Shown: positions 44,130 through 53,062 of the stretch, piece after piece | How the letters are laid out: every line of letters begins with the position of its first letter | Numbering within the stretch: the stretch's first letter is position 1 | From: a bacterium | GTDB lineage: Bacteria; Electryoneota; RPQS01 | Assembly: GCA_023382385.1 (NCBI GenBank) | Contig: JAHDVH010000001.1 | Location: 863,611-927,610, forward strand | Direction of reading: 5' to 3' | DNA length: 64,000 nucleotides | Notes under the pieces: model-generated | The model's input: the letters and a program-made list of their open reading frames with translations, nothing else | Told to the model about the DNA's origin: nothing | The model's database searches: none | Made by a program: the position numbers and the translations under genes

Positions 44130-45758
44130 ATGAACGGTGTCAGAATAGCAGCGAGCATTGTACTCGCAACAGTAGTCTTTTGCGCGAGACCGGCAAATTC
44201 AGTAGAGCTGAGAGAGAGTTTGAGAGGCTTCGGGAGAAAAGTCACAACTGAGTCGAAGGATGCGCAGACGTGGTTCGATCAGGGATTCACGTTGTATTTT
44301 TCGTATCATCAGGATGCAGCGATTCCGAGTTTTGCGAAGGCTTACGAACTGGACACGACGTGCACGATGGCATTGTGGGGAATGGCATTAACCGCCGGGC
44401 CGCACATTAACAATCCAGCGATGGACAGCACACAAGCGAAGCTGGCATACGAATCGGTGACCAAAGCGGCAGCGCGGACGGCGCACTTGACGGATGTGGA
44501 GAATGATTTGATCGAGGCGCTGACGCATCGGTATGCGTGGCCGCAGCCAGCGGATCAGATGCCACTAAATGCGGCTTATGCGAACGCGATGCGGGAGGTC
44601 TGGGAAAAGTATCCTGCGGACGTGGATGTGGGGGTGTTTTTTGCAGACGCAATGATGAATTTGCGCCCGTGGGATTTGTGGACTGCGGAGGGCGAGATGC
44701 AGCCGGGGACGGAAGAAATTATCACGACGCTGGAGCGTTGTCTGGCGATGGACCCGCGGCATCCGGGCGCATGTCACTTCTATATTCACACGATGGAAGC
44801 GTCGCCGGCTCCTGAGAAAGCCTTGCCTGCGGCGGATTCGCTTCGACACAGGATACCGGGCGCGGGTCACCTGGTCCATATGCCATCTCACATAGACATA
44901 CGTCTGGGACGGTATGAAGATGCGATATTGGCGAATCAGCGGGCGATTGAAGCAGACAAGCCATATGTGGAGAACGTGGACTTTTTCACAGTTTATCGGG
45001 TGCACAACTGGCACTTCCTTACATATGGAGCGATGTTTGAGGGACGCAGGCAGCTTGCCATGGAGGCGGCGCGCAACGCAGTCGCACAGATGAACATGGA
45101 TTTGGTGCGCGCTTTTCCGGACTTTCTGGACGCGTTTCTAGCTGTCCCATATCACGTGATGGTGCGATTCGGGTTGTGGGATGAGATCTTGAAGGAAGCC
45201 GCGCCGCCGGAAGACATGCTCGCGGCCATGGCTTTCTGGCACTATGCTCGGACAGTGGCGTATGCGGCAACTGGACGAGTAGCCGAAGGAGACGCAGAGT
45301 TTGCAAAGCTTAAGACGGCCTGCGAGAAGATTCCGGAAAGCAGACTGTTGGGCAACAACGCGGTGAATGTCATCGCGGAAATCGGTTTGGCGTTAGCTGA
45401 AGGAGAATTGGAATACCGGAAGGGGAGCTACGAGAAAGCCTTCGCTCTGCTGCGCACGGCGGTTGAGAAGGATGAGAAGCTGAAGTATGACGAACCGTGG
45501 GGATGGATGATGCCTGCGTCGCACGCGCTCGGAGCATTGCTGCTCGAGCAGGGGCATTTTGAGGAAGCGGAGCAGGTTTATTTAGCAGACTTGGAGCGGC
45601 ATCCGGAGAATGGGTGGGCCCTGCTCGGCCTGAAGGAATGTCAAAACAAGACTGGCAGAAGCGCGCAGGCGGCGGAGACCGAAAAGCGGTTTAGTAAGTC
45701 GTGGGAGCGCTCGGACATCAAGATAAAAGCATCGTGTTTCTGCAGCAAGGGAATGTAG
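44130..45758 (+). CDS. Exported tetratricopeptide-repeat protein
   Basis: 542 residues with a signal peptide (RIAASIVLATVVFCARPANS). TPR-like helical pairs are visible: AQTWFDQGFTLYFSYHQDAAIPSFAKAYELD near the start, LGRYEDAILANQRAIEAD in the middle, and YRKGSYEKAFALLRTAVEKD and LLLEQGHFEEAEQVYLADLERHP near the end. A conserved HPGACHFYIHTME segment with MPSHID lies between. It ends in CFCSKG. Family members are common but uncharacterised; a periplasmic scaffolding role is inferred. Confidence 0.82.
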   Translation: MNGVRIAASIVLATVVFCARPANSVELRESLRGFGRKVTTESKDAQTWFDQGFTLYFSYHQDAAIPSFAKAYELDTTCTMALWGMALTAGPHINNPAMDSTQAKLAYESVTKAAARTAHLTDVENDLIEALTHRYAWPQPADQMPLNAAYANAMREVWEKYPADVDVGVFFADAMMNLRPWDLWTAEGEMQPGTEEIITTLERCLAMDPRHPGACHFYIHTMEASPAPEKALPAADSLRHRIPGAGHLVHMPSHIDIRLGRYEDAILANQRAIEADKPYVENVDFFTVYRVHNWHFLTYGAMFEGRRQLAMEAARNAVAQMNMDLVRAFPDFLDAFLAVPYHVMVRFGLWDEILKEAAPPEDMLAAMAFWHYARTVAYAATGRVAEGDAEFAKLKTACEKIPESRLLGNNAVNVIAEIGLALAEGELEYRKGSYEKAFALLRTAVEKDEKLKYDEPWGWMMPASHALGALLLEQGHFEEAEQVYLADLERHPENGWALLGLKECQNKTGRSAQAAETEKRFSKSWERSDIKIKASCFCSKGM

Positions 45759-45790
45759 AGCAGCTCGACTGAGGTTGAAGAGAAGGGAAC

Positions 45791-45822
45791 AGAACGGGGC
45801 ACGCGCAGGCGTGCCCCGTTCT
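45791..45822. terminator. Bidirectional terminator between TPR gene and phosphate transporter
   Basis: AGAACGGGGCACGC, GCAG loop, GCGTGCCCCGTTCT: fourteen perfect pairs between convergent genes. Confidence 0.8.
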
Positions 45823-45853
45823 GCTATGAGCAGCGACTACGCGCTGCCTTGAA

Positions 45854-46840
45854 TCACACGAAGAGGTGAATAAAGAGGCAGACGAGGGCGCCGACTATCG
45901 CTGCGGCGGGAATGGTGAGAATCCACGCGATGACAATATTGCCAGCAAGTCCCCAGCGGACGGCTGACGCGCGGCGCGTGGCACCAACGCCCATGACTGC
46001 ACCGCTGATTGTGTGCGTGGTGCTAACGGCGATACCGGAGAACGCGGTGATCAGAAGCGTGATGGCACCGGCAGTTTCGGCGCAGAAGCCTCCGGCAGGT
46101 TTCAACTTTGTAATCTTCTGGCCGAGGGTTTTGACAATGCGCCATCCGCCGAAGAGTGTTCCCAATGCAATCGCGGAGTGTGACAGCAGGATAACCCAGA
46201 AGGGAACTTCAAAAGTGTCCAGCACACCTGCGGTGACGAGCAGTCCGGTAATGACGCCCATCGTTTTCTGTGCATCGTTCGTGCCGTGTCCGAGACTGTA
46301 GGCCGCGGCGGAAACAAGTTGCAGTCTGCGGAAGGCTCGATTGACATTTGAACCGCGACGTTTGTGGAACAGCCACATCACGATAGCCATGAAGGAGAAA
46401 CCCAATACCATTCCCATCAGTGGCGCAACAGCGATGAAGATGAGAGTGTTGGTCCAGCCGGAGTAGAGAATGGAATCGAATCCGGCGTGCGCGATGGCGG
46501 CTCCCGCATATCCGCCCATCAGGGCATGGGAAGAGCTTGACGGGATGCCGAAATACCACGTAATGAGATTCCATGTGATGGCGCCGCACAACCCAGAGAG
46601 AATCACGAACTCGTTGACGGCGGACAGTTCAATCAGGCCTTTTCCGATGGTCTTGGCGATATGGACATCGAAGAGAAAGGCTGCAGCCATGTTGAAGAAA
46701 GCGGCCCACATCACGGCCTTGCGCGGCGTCAGAACACGCGTTGAAACGATCGTGGCGATGGAGTTTGCGGAGTCGTGAAAACCGTTGAGGAAATCGAAGA
46801 TCAACGCCACGACAATGATGGAGATGACAAGAAGTGTCAT
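45854..46840 (-). CDS. PiT family inorganic phosphate transporter
   Basis: 328 residues from the ATG at 46840, 10 bases after the DUF47 stop; the frame is open 20 codons upstream into that gene, without a ribosome site. Two copies of the PiT signature are visible: FLNGFHDSANSIATIVSTR near the N-terminus and SLGHGTNDAQKTMGVI near 190. About nine to ten hydrophobic segments. It imports phosphate (or divalent metal-phosphate) using an ion gradient. Operon with DUF47 upstream, a common arrangement. Confidence 0.94.
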   Translation of the reverse strand: MTLLVISIIVVALIFDFLNGFHDSANSIATIVSTRVLTPRKAVMWAAFFNMAAAFLFDVHIAKTIGKGLIELSAVNEFVILSGLCGAITWNLITWYFGIPSSSSHALMGGYAGAAIAHAGFDSILYSGWTNTLIFIAVAPLMGMVLGFSFMAIVMWLFHKRRGSNVNRAFRRLQLVSAAAYSLGHGTNDAQKTMGVITGLLVTAGVLDTFEVPFWVILLSHSAIALGTLFGGWRIVKTLGQKITKLKPAGGFCAETAGAITLLITAFSGIAVSTTHTISGAVMGVGATRRASAVRWGLAGNIVIAWILTIPAAAIVGALVCLFIHLFV

Positions 46841-46850
46841 GGCCGCGGCT

Positions 46851-47495
46851 TCAGGCGTGCTTGATGAGCAGGGTTTCGAGGACGTTGGCAACATCTTCAC
46901 AACGGTCTGTTGCAGTTTCCAACGTCACAAAGACTTCCTTTAGTTTGATGATCTCAATCGGGTTGCTGACCTGTTCAAACAGATTTGCAATGGCACGCTC
47001 AAAAATGTTGTCGGCCAGATTCTCAAACTCATTGATGCGCTCGATAACAGAACGAAGTTCATTCGGTTTGGCCATGCGCCGCAGAAGGTGCACGCCTCGT
47101 TCCACTTCCGTGACTGAGGAATGCAGACACTCGATCAGCTTGACCATATCGGGAGGACAGACGCCAATTTTGTAGAGTACTAATCGGCCTGCGCCGCCGT
47201 CAATGTTGTCAAGGATGTCATCGAGCGAGGACGCCAGCAAGTGGATGTCTTCGGGGTCGATCGGTGTGACAAAGGTGCCGTTGAGTTCGGAGAAGATACG
47301 GTGCGTCACCGAATCCCCCATGTGCTCAAGACTTTTGATCCGCTCGACGATCGCAATCCGCTCTTCGGGTGCAGCTGCGGGCAGAGTCAGAAGAGCCTCG
47401 GAAGCAAGGAAGATATTGTGAGCGGATTCTTCGAAGAGGGCAAAGAACTGCTCGTCATGCGGGAGCATGGCTTGGAGGATTCGGTCAAGTCTCAT
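46851..47495 (-). CDS. DUF47 (PhoU-like) phosphate transport accessory protein
   Basis: 214 residues, all-helical, with the PhoU-like pattern FFALFEESAHNIFLASEAL, ERIKSLEHMGDSVTHRIFSEL, TPIDPEDIHLLASSLDDILD and FENLADNIFERAIANLF. Glu/Asp pairs at these positions bind metal clusters in relatives. It probably regulates the PiT transporter encoded immediately downstream. Confidence 0.93.
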   Translation of the reverse strand: MRLDRILQAMLPHDEQFFALFEESAHNIFLASEALLTLPAAAPEERIAIVERIKSLEHMGDSVTHRIFSELNGTFVTPIDPEDIHLLASSLDDILDNIDGGAGRLVLYKIGVCPPDMVKLIECLHSSVTEVERGVHLLRRMAKPNELRSVIERINEFENLADNIFERAIANLFEQVSNPIEIIKLKEVFVTLETATDRCEDVANVLETLLIKHA

Positions 47496-47642
47496 ATGGG
47501 AGTAGTTTCTTGGTTCGGAGCGTGAACGGCGGTACGGGGCTGGGGTGGCCGGAACGAATCAAGGGCCGAAGGGTTTTACTTAATCTAAACAAATCTATTT
47601 AGCAGCGCAAATCGGGGTTGTAACCAGCGGGGAAAAGTGGAC

Positions 47643-47671
47643 TTGACAATGACGAGGGGAAAGGCTATACT
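47643..47671 (+). promoter_or_regulatory. Strong promoter of the tRNA-Glu gene
   Basis: Perfect TTGACA (47643-47648), exactly 17 bases, then TATACT (47666-47671), ending 10 bases before the mature tRNA 5' end. This is the closest match to a sigma-70 consensus in the window. Confidence 0.88.
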
Positions 47672-47681
47672 TAGTGTTCTT

Positions 47682-47754
47682 GGCGCGTTCGTCTAGGGGT
47701 CTAGGACGCTGGCCTCTCACGCCGGTAACACGGGTTCGAATCCCGTACGCGCTA
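47682..47754 (+). tRNA. tRNA-Glu, anticodon CTC
   Basis: 73 bases, CCA not encoded. Acceptor GGCGCGT pairs with ACGCGCT (first pair G-T), D-arm with TCTAGGGGTCTAGGA, anticodon loop CTCTCAC giving anticodon CTC (reads GAG), and a T-arm CGGG-TTCGAAT-CCCG. The 3' end directly borders the prophage-side DNA. Confidence 0.95.
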
Positions 47755-47762
47755 CAATTGTA

Positions 47763-47796
47763 AAACATGAGCTTAGGTTCATGTTTTTCGTTTTTG
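47763..47796 (+). terminator. Terminator of the tRNA-Glu transcript
   Basis: AAACATGA, 8-base loop, TCATGTTT followed by TTCGTTTTT. Confidence 0.8.
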
Positions 47797-47904
47797 TGCA
47801 TCGCCGCAAGTTCAATAATTTACTCTGATTTTGCTTTATTTGTTCTACGGTAGAAAGAAAAGCATTCCGCACAGAGTGTCTCAAGATACGGCCTCTCCTT
47901 TAGA

Positions 47905-47940
47905 ATAACAAGCCCCGCCAATATGGACGGGGCTTGTTAT
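47905..47940 (-). terminator. Terminator at the end of the prophage late operon
   Basis: ATAACAAGCCCCG and CGGGGCTTGTTAT: thirteen perfect pairs, 10-base loop, 18 bases after the last phage gene on the minus strand. Confidence 0.8.
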
Positions 47941-47957
47941 GGATGCCAACAATTTGG

Positions 47958-48257
47958 TTAGACTTTGGACCAGTTGATCCAACGGTCGGCTTCCTCAAAT
48001 AGGTGAGGACAGCCTGCTGATTCCATGTCGGCTTTGGCATCTGTTACCAGAGCCGCTATGGCCGCGTCGTCCAGCTTGGTGCTGGTCTTAAGGACGGCGG
48101 ATGCCGCTTCCGTTCCGGCAGTGGCCAGCGCAAGCTGCGCGAGCTTCTTCTTCTCTTCTTGCTCGGCAGGAAGCGTTCCTTCCGCCATCTGCACAAGGTT
48201 CGGGATGTGCGGCAGAATGAACGGTTCAATCAGCGAGAGGGGAATCTTTACTCCCAT
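47958..48257 (-). CDS. Small phage protein of unknown function
   Basis: 99 residues, mainly helical and Ala/Leu-rich, with a charged segment EQEEKKKLAQLALATAGTEAASAVL. AAGGA lies 8 bases before the ATG. Last gene of the late operon, next to the lysis-region proteins. No family recognised. Confidence 0.65.
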   Translation of the reverse strand: MGVKIPLSLIEPFILPHIPNLVQMAEGTLPAEQEEKKKLAQLALATAGTEAASAVLKTSTKLDDAAIAALVTDAKADMESAGCPHLFEEADRWINWSKV

Positions 48258-48258
48258 T

Positions 48259-49854
48259 TCACGTTCCTTTCAGTTTTGTTCTTACCTGTCTCAATATGGG
48301 AAAAGCGTTCGGTGCTTCCCTGTTCCACCAAAAGACGGCCCAGTCCACTTCGCAGGGGTCAGCGACCGCCGCAAAGACGCTGTCCACGCTAACCGAGCCA
48401 TTGGCATAGATTCCAATGACGGGCCTTGAATCCAATTGCCGTGCCTGCTCAATGACGGAGGCCCATTCGGAGACTCTGTTCGTCTCCGCCCACACGAGCA
48501 GCTTCATTGGTGTCTGCGGGTCGAGATACTGCAGATAGTCACACGTGAAGCCGGTCGGCACTGGCTTCGAAGTGCGGTTGTAGCGCAATTCCTCGGTGTT
48601 GCCACGCGGATCCGTGGCAAAGAACCACGACGTGTCTCCGGTCAACTGAAACGAGGTGAAGGCGGCACGCTCGATATAGCCTGCCCACGCCTGTGGCCAT
48701 CCTGCCGGATAGAGCTTGTCGAAGTTCGGTGTCCATCCGATGGGCCCGTTCAGCTCGTCGGTGACGAACAGCAGAGGTGCTTGCTGGAATTGGCTGAAGG
48801 CCCAGCACGTCTCCCAGATTCCGTTCACGTCCGCAAGGTCAAGTGTCCGGCAATTGAAGAATCCACTTGCATCGTTCCCTACCCAATTGCCCGCACTGTC
48901 CAACTCTGATTCAACGGCGTCGTGCAGGATGATGCTGATGCTGGATATGGAGGCGCCCGCCTGCCCCCGAAATAGGACACGCCCGACGCTGATCCCGGGC
49001 AAGGCTATGAACGGGAAGCGGGTGACAGCGTTCGGAGGGCAATACATCTTCGTAATGTGCGACTTCCCGTCAGAATGATTGACATAGAGCCAACCACCGT
49101 ACAGATTCGCTTTGACGGCGACGCGGCCCATTGTGAACGGCGGCAAGCTGTTGAGCCGTGCCTTCAGGGTTCCAAGCTCAGCGTAGCCCTTGCCGTCCGT
49201 TGAGACGGTCTGGAGGCTTGAGGCTACTTGCCGAGCCTCTGTGCTTAAGGGAATATAGGAACGCGGCGCAGGCCCCCAATGCTTGGCGAGCGCTGGGCCG
49301 CCAGCAATGTAAGTCAGCCCATAACTCTCAATCTGTTCCCTGAGCACTTGCGTTCTCGTGCGCAGGTCCAGTGACTTCGGGTCGTCGCCGAAGTACGCCC
49401 AATTCGTGTGCAAGGCGAGGTGAATGCCGTCGCACAATCCTTCGCTTGCGAGGCTGTCAATCAGAGTCGATGCAAGTCGGTAACTGGCTCCTGTCTTGCC
49501 TTCGCCGTCGAAGCTCACCCACTTCTCCATAGGCAATGCGAACACCTTTCCTTGCGCGAATGCCGGTGCCGCCATGAGCAGGGCCAGCAGCATGAATACG
49601 GCGCCGTTGCGCTGAATACGCTTAGCGAGCTTATGACCGCCGCCGATGCTGATACCGAGAAGCGCCAGCGGCCCAAGAATCCAATCCCAGGGCACGCACC
49701 AGCCGCCGATCACGGGAATCTGCTGCGGGATAGGCAGGCAGTCCGGATACATATGAACCAGTTCGTTCAACTGGTAACCCAAGATTGCGCAGATGGTCGA
49801 CCAGAGCTTCTTCCCGTCGAACCAATTCCAGATGCGGGTGAAAAGAGTCTTCAC
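48259..49854 (-). CDS. Unrecognised phage protein: N-terminal holin-like membrane region joined to an exported domain
   Basis: 531 residues, GTG start with AGGAG 7 bases upstream, overlapping the previous gene by 4 bases. Residues 1-85 resemble a small holin (WNWFDGKKLWSTICAILGYQ, then WILGPLALLGISIGGGHKLA). Residues about 88-103 look like a signal peptide (FMLLALLMAAPAFAQG). The remaining 430 residues are globular, with segments such as DGIHLALHTNWAYFGDD, YGLTYIAGGPALAKHWGP, LLVWAETNRVSEWASVI and DWAVFWWNRE. The alternating strand-helix pattern suggests a TIM-barrel hydrolase, but I see no signature. Position in the lysis region suggests a cell-wall or host-surface enzyme; this is inference. 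Confidence 0.7.
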   Translation of the reverse strand: MKTLFTRIWNWFDGKKLWSTICAILGYQLNELVHMYPDCLPIPQQIPVIGGWCVPWDWILGPLALLGISIGGGHKLAKRIQRNGAVFMLLALLMAAPAFAQGKVFALPMEKWVSFDGEGKTGASYRLASTLIDSLASEGLCDGIHLALHTNWAYFGDDPKSLDLRTRTQVLREQIESYGLTYIAGGPALAKHWGPAPRSYIPLSTEARQVASSLQTVSTDGKGYAELGTLKARLNSLPPFTMGRVAVKANLYGGWLYVNHSDGKSHITKMYCPPNAVTRFPFIALPGISVGRVLFRGQAGASISSISIILHDAVESELDSAGNWVGNDASGFFNCRTLDLADVNGIWETCWAFSQFQQAPLLFVTDELNGPIGWTPNFDKLYPAGWPQAWAGYIERAAFTSFQLTGDTSWFFATDPRGNTEELRYNRTSKPVPTGFTCDYLQYLDPQTPMKLLVWAETNRVSEWASVIEQARQLDSRPVIGIYANGSVSVDSVFAAVADPCEVDWAVFWWNREAPNAFPILRQVRTKLKGT

Positions 49855-50057
49855 TTCAGCACTCCTATTGCTAAATTAACGAGCGTAGTAACCACAAACG
49901 CGGCAACGCTTCCCCACACTGCCGCTTTCGTCTTGAGAGCAATAATATCTTCGCGCATGGCTTCCTGATTATCAGCGAGTCTCTTGATTTCGATGAGGAC
50001 GTGGTTCTTCCACTCGCCCCAACCGTTCGTAGAGTAGTCGTTCGGAGGCATCATCAT
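49851..50057 (-). CDS. XhlA/holin-like small membrane protein
   Basis: 68 residues: an amphipathic helix (WKNHVLIEIKRLADNQEAMREDI) followed by one C-terminal transmembrane helix (AVWGSVAAFVVTTLVNLAIGV). That layout is typical of haemolysin XhlA-type phage lysis proteins. AGGG upstream; overlaps both neighbours by 4 bases. Confidence 0.7.
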   Translation of the reverse strand: MMMPPNDYSTNGWGEWKNHVLIEIKRLADNQEAMREDIIALKTKAAVWGSVAAFVVTTLVNLAIGVLK

Positions 50058-53000
50058 GGTATCCCTACTTCAAAAAAGGTACTGGTAATTTCGCAAGAGT
50101 TCGGATCAAGTTCCTGTTCAATCAATCTAAACCGAGAGGTCGCATTCACCGCCGCCGGTAACAAATCGTGAGACAGTCGCGCGAGTTCGAGTGGTTCATA
50201 ACCAATCAAGCCCAACCCCGTTTTGAACTGAACGATCAGCGGCCTGCGCGTTAGGTGCTTTATGATCGCTTTCAGAAGGAATTCGGCAGTAGCCGCGTCA
50301 CGAATGTTCGTGGCCGTATACTCCCAGCGATTCACCTGCAGCGTGGCAAAATGCGCATCGCGGCAAAGCCCCCAGTAGGTCGAACCTTCGCTTGAGAGAT
50401 TCGTGAAACCCGAGTCGAACGACTCCGCATCGGGACTACTCACGAACAGCGACTCTTCCGGCTCGCCGGTCGCCATGTTGATCTTGAACTTCAACACGAA
50501 TTCATTGTACCAGTACTTGAGGTCGCCGCGCTTGACGGAGACTGACGTCTTGTCGCCGTTCAACCGAAACTTTGACAGGACCGGCGGGCTCTCTCCCGAT
50601 TCGCCTGCGTCGATGCGTGCGATAGTGGACTCGCCAAGATAATTCACGAAATACGCCAGATGCGCGTCGCGGCACAAGTCGCGAATCATGTCGAGACTGT
50701 TACTCTTATCCAAGTACTGACGCGCAAACTTCCATGAGCTGCGCTTGCCCGCCATAACATCAAATCCTGCAGGCGGGTGCGCCACTGTCACGTCATTCTC
50801 CTGAACTTCGGACTCGGAGTACGGAACCTTCGCGCTCGCGCCCGTGACCCAGCGCATAGACGTATGGTTGTTCGAAGAGGCGCCATTGCCATTGCCACTC
50901 GAATCTGTGACCGTGAATGCGCCTGAAGGTGTCGAGCCGTCGGTTTCACGTCGGCCTTCTTCGTCAAATCGCCACCATGCCTTGGTGTTACCCTGGTAAA
51001 AGGATTTCGGATAACCACTGCCCGCGTTATAGAGCTGCTTTGCCTCGCCTTCGCTAATTACCCTGTCCCAAATCCGCAGCTCGTCCAGAATCATATTCGT
51101 CCGCGTAGACGAGCCAGCGCGTAAGCCGATTCTCAGAACGCTGCCGCCGTCTGCCACGGCCTGAATGATACTAGAGCCGTTGTCGACAACGCCATTGATG
51201 TGGATATAGCGCGTTGCTCCGGACCCGCCCGCCGCAGTCGCAACAATGTGATACCACACTCCCGTCGAAAGCGTAGCAACGGACTCGAGGTAATTTGATG
51301 TCGATCCGTCACCGCGCCAGAACCTAACCTTCCCGCCCGTAGAAACGGACAATGCATAGGGCGCGATATTCCCGCTTCCGTTGATTTTCGCGACGATGAA
51401 GTTCTCACCGGCGGCAACGAAGGAGATGAACTTCACCCAGCATTCGATGGACACAATCCCGTCCAGCGCAAGACTTGAGTCATGCAGAACTTGGAAGAAC
51501 GGCGATGTGACCGAATCGTCCTGAGTTTGGATAGCTGCGCCATGCAGTCTCGGCTTCAACCCTAACTCGTCACAAAGTAAAGACTCAATGACGTAAGCGG
51601 GGTTCTCGTTCAAGTCACCCTCGTTGAACGAGTTTGAGTGCTTCGGCGAATCTATCCATTCGCCGAATATCCGGCCCTTGCCGGTCTGCATAAGAACATC
51701 AACATTCTCATCGTCAAGCTCGTCAACATGAACGTACACGGACTTGATTCTGAATTCGCACCCGGCATCATGTCCGCTGACATCAACGAATCTGAATTCA
51801 ATCTGGTACCCGGCATACGACCCCTCGCCTGAATCCAAGGCAGGAGACGCTTTCGTGGCAATGTCAACCGTAACAAAGGAGCCATACGCCGGAACGTCCG
51901 TCCATGAAATGTGCACGGTGCCGTTCTTGGAAATCTGATATTGAACCTTGTCGTTCACTCGGTTGACGGCATCAATGCGGAACTTCCAGTCAACGTTCTC
52001 TGCGGTTGTACCAGTCTTCCCGACTGTCGCAACTATTTCGTACGAGACCACCTCGCCATTCGCGTCTAGCACAGTGAAGTTTGTGTCATTTGTATCAACG
52101 GCATACTCAGGATTCGTCGCACCGGATGTTCCCACCACATCGACGACTGGTATCAAGTGAGTCGTTCTGAACAACGTGTTACTCGCCTTGAACACTTCGT
52201 CTGCGGTAACACCATCAATCACCGCTCCAAACGCAGGTTGTACGTGTCGTATATTCGTCAAGCAGAAGATTTCTCGTTCGTCAACCCAACGCGTCAACTT
52301 CCCGTCCGGAGTGGGATAGCTACGCTGTAATACGTCATGCCCGCATAGAATAGAGCGAGGACGGTTTGCGCCCGTTCCTACATCGCCATATTTGAGCGGC
52401 TGATTCAGGATACCGAGGAAGTAATCATGGTACACAATCGAACTAGCACCAGGGCTGAGATTACTGGCGACACCTGTCTTATTGATGCCCGCCCCTGAAT
52501 TCAACAGCCAATTGCCGTAGAGAATTGGCACAACTTTGTTTCTGTTGGATTCGGGAAGCTCAGGGAATTCATCAGGAGTCAGCATGCGCTTCGGGAGAAT
52601 CCGATGCTGCTTAATCCAACTATCCGAGCAGTAGAACGTCACATGGCTCTCGTCCCACGTCACGTCTTCGATTACCGATTTCGGAGCAACCGGCAAAGCA
52701 TTCATCCAAGACGGACCTGTTTGATCGGTAAAGATGAGCCGTATTTCTGCGCGCCTGCCGATGAAGTTCTCGGTTGCGAGCGTGTCGGAAATCAAGCTCT
52801 GATTTGGAATCTTGAACGTCCATCTCTGCGCCTGTGAAACGTTGCCGCCTTCACGAATGTCAACCGCGCGCCGAATCTTGCCGAATCCGTTCTTCGCAAT
52901 CTTCCCCTCGAAGTCAGGACCTGTCCAGCCTGAAACATTCGCCGGATTACACGGAAACGTCGCCCAGCGATACAGCGTTGTCGCACTCTCAACTTCAATC

Positions 53001-53062
53001 AGAAACTGAGGCGTCGAATTCGCGGCAATTCCGGCGGCGATGTTCGCGGACAGAGCTTTCAT
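50054..53062 (-). CDS. Phage tail protein (tail-tip/hub-like) with an inserted LamG-type lectin domain
   Basis: 1002 residues; the start at 53062 overlaps the upstream stop as ATGA. The N-terminal part (LIEVESATTLYRWATFP, DFEGKIAKNGFGKIRRAVDI) and the C-terminal part (LTRRPLIVQFKTGLGLIGYEPLELARLSHDLLP) look like a tail-tip/hub protein. Between about residues 514 and 680 lies a Laminin-G/concanavalin-like domain: LALDGIVSIECWVKF, GVWYHIVATA, RYIHINGVVDNGSS, ILDELRIWDRVIS. The insertion may bind host-surface glycan. Receptor-binding function is inferred. Confidence 0.8.
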   Translation of the reverse strand: MKALSANIAAGIAANSTPQFLIEVESATTLYRWATFPCNPANVSGWTGPDFEGKIAKNGFGKIRRAVDIREGGNVSQAQRWTFKIPNQSLISDTLATENFIGRRAEIRLIFTDQTGPSWMNALPVAPKSVIEDVTWDESHVTFYCSDSWIKQHRILPKRMLTPDEFPELPESNRNKVVPILYGNWLLNSGAGINKTGVASNLSPGASSIVYHDYFLGILNQPLKYGDVGTGANRPRSILCGHDVLQRSYPTPDGKLTRWVDEREIFCLTNIRHVQPAFGAVIDGVTADEVFKASNTLFRTTHLIPVVDVVGTSGATNPEYAVDTNDTNFTVLDANGEVVSYEIVATVGKTGTTAENVDWKFRIDAVNRVNDKVQYQISKNGTVHISWTDVPAYGSFVTVDIATKASPALDSGEGSYAGYQIEFRFVDVSGHDAGCEFRIKSVYVHVDELDDENVDVLMQTGKGRIFGEWIDSPKHSNSFNEGDLNENPAYVIESLLCDELGLKPRLHGAAIQTQDDSVTSPFFQVLHDSSLALDGIVSIECWVKFISFVAAGENFIVAKINGSGNIAPYALSVSTGGKVRFWRGDGSTSNYLESVATLSTGVWYHIVATAAGGSGATRYIHINGVVDNGSSIIQAVADGGSVLRIGLRAGSSTRTNMILDELRIWDRVISEGEAKQLYNAGSGYPKSFYQGNTKAWWRFDEEGRRETDGSTPSGAFTVTDSSGNGNGASSNNHTSMRWVTGASAKVPYSESEVQENDVTVAHPPAGFDVMAGKRSSWKFARQYLDKSNSLDMIRDLCRDAHLAYFVNYLGESTIARIDAGESGESPPVLSKFRLNGDKTSVSVKRGDLKYWYNEFVLKFKINMATGEPEESLFVSSPDAESFDSGFTNLSSEGSTYWGLCRDAHFATLQVNRWEYTATNIRDAATAEFLLKAIIKHLTRRPLIVQFKTGLGLIGYEPLELARLSHDLLPAAVNATSRFRLIEQELDPNSCEITSTFFEVGIP

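Noticed and set aside
47595-47801. 68-residue minus-strand ORF with a YGIRTRVTGVRGQRPRPLDER-like peptide
   Set aside because: It is the antisense translation of the tRNA-Glu gene; this peptide is a known annotation artefact.
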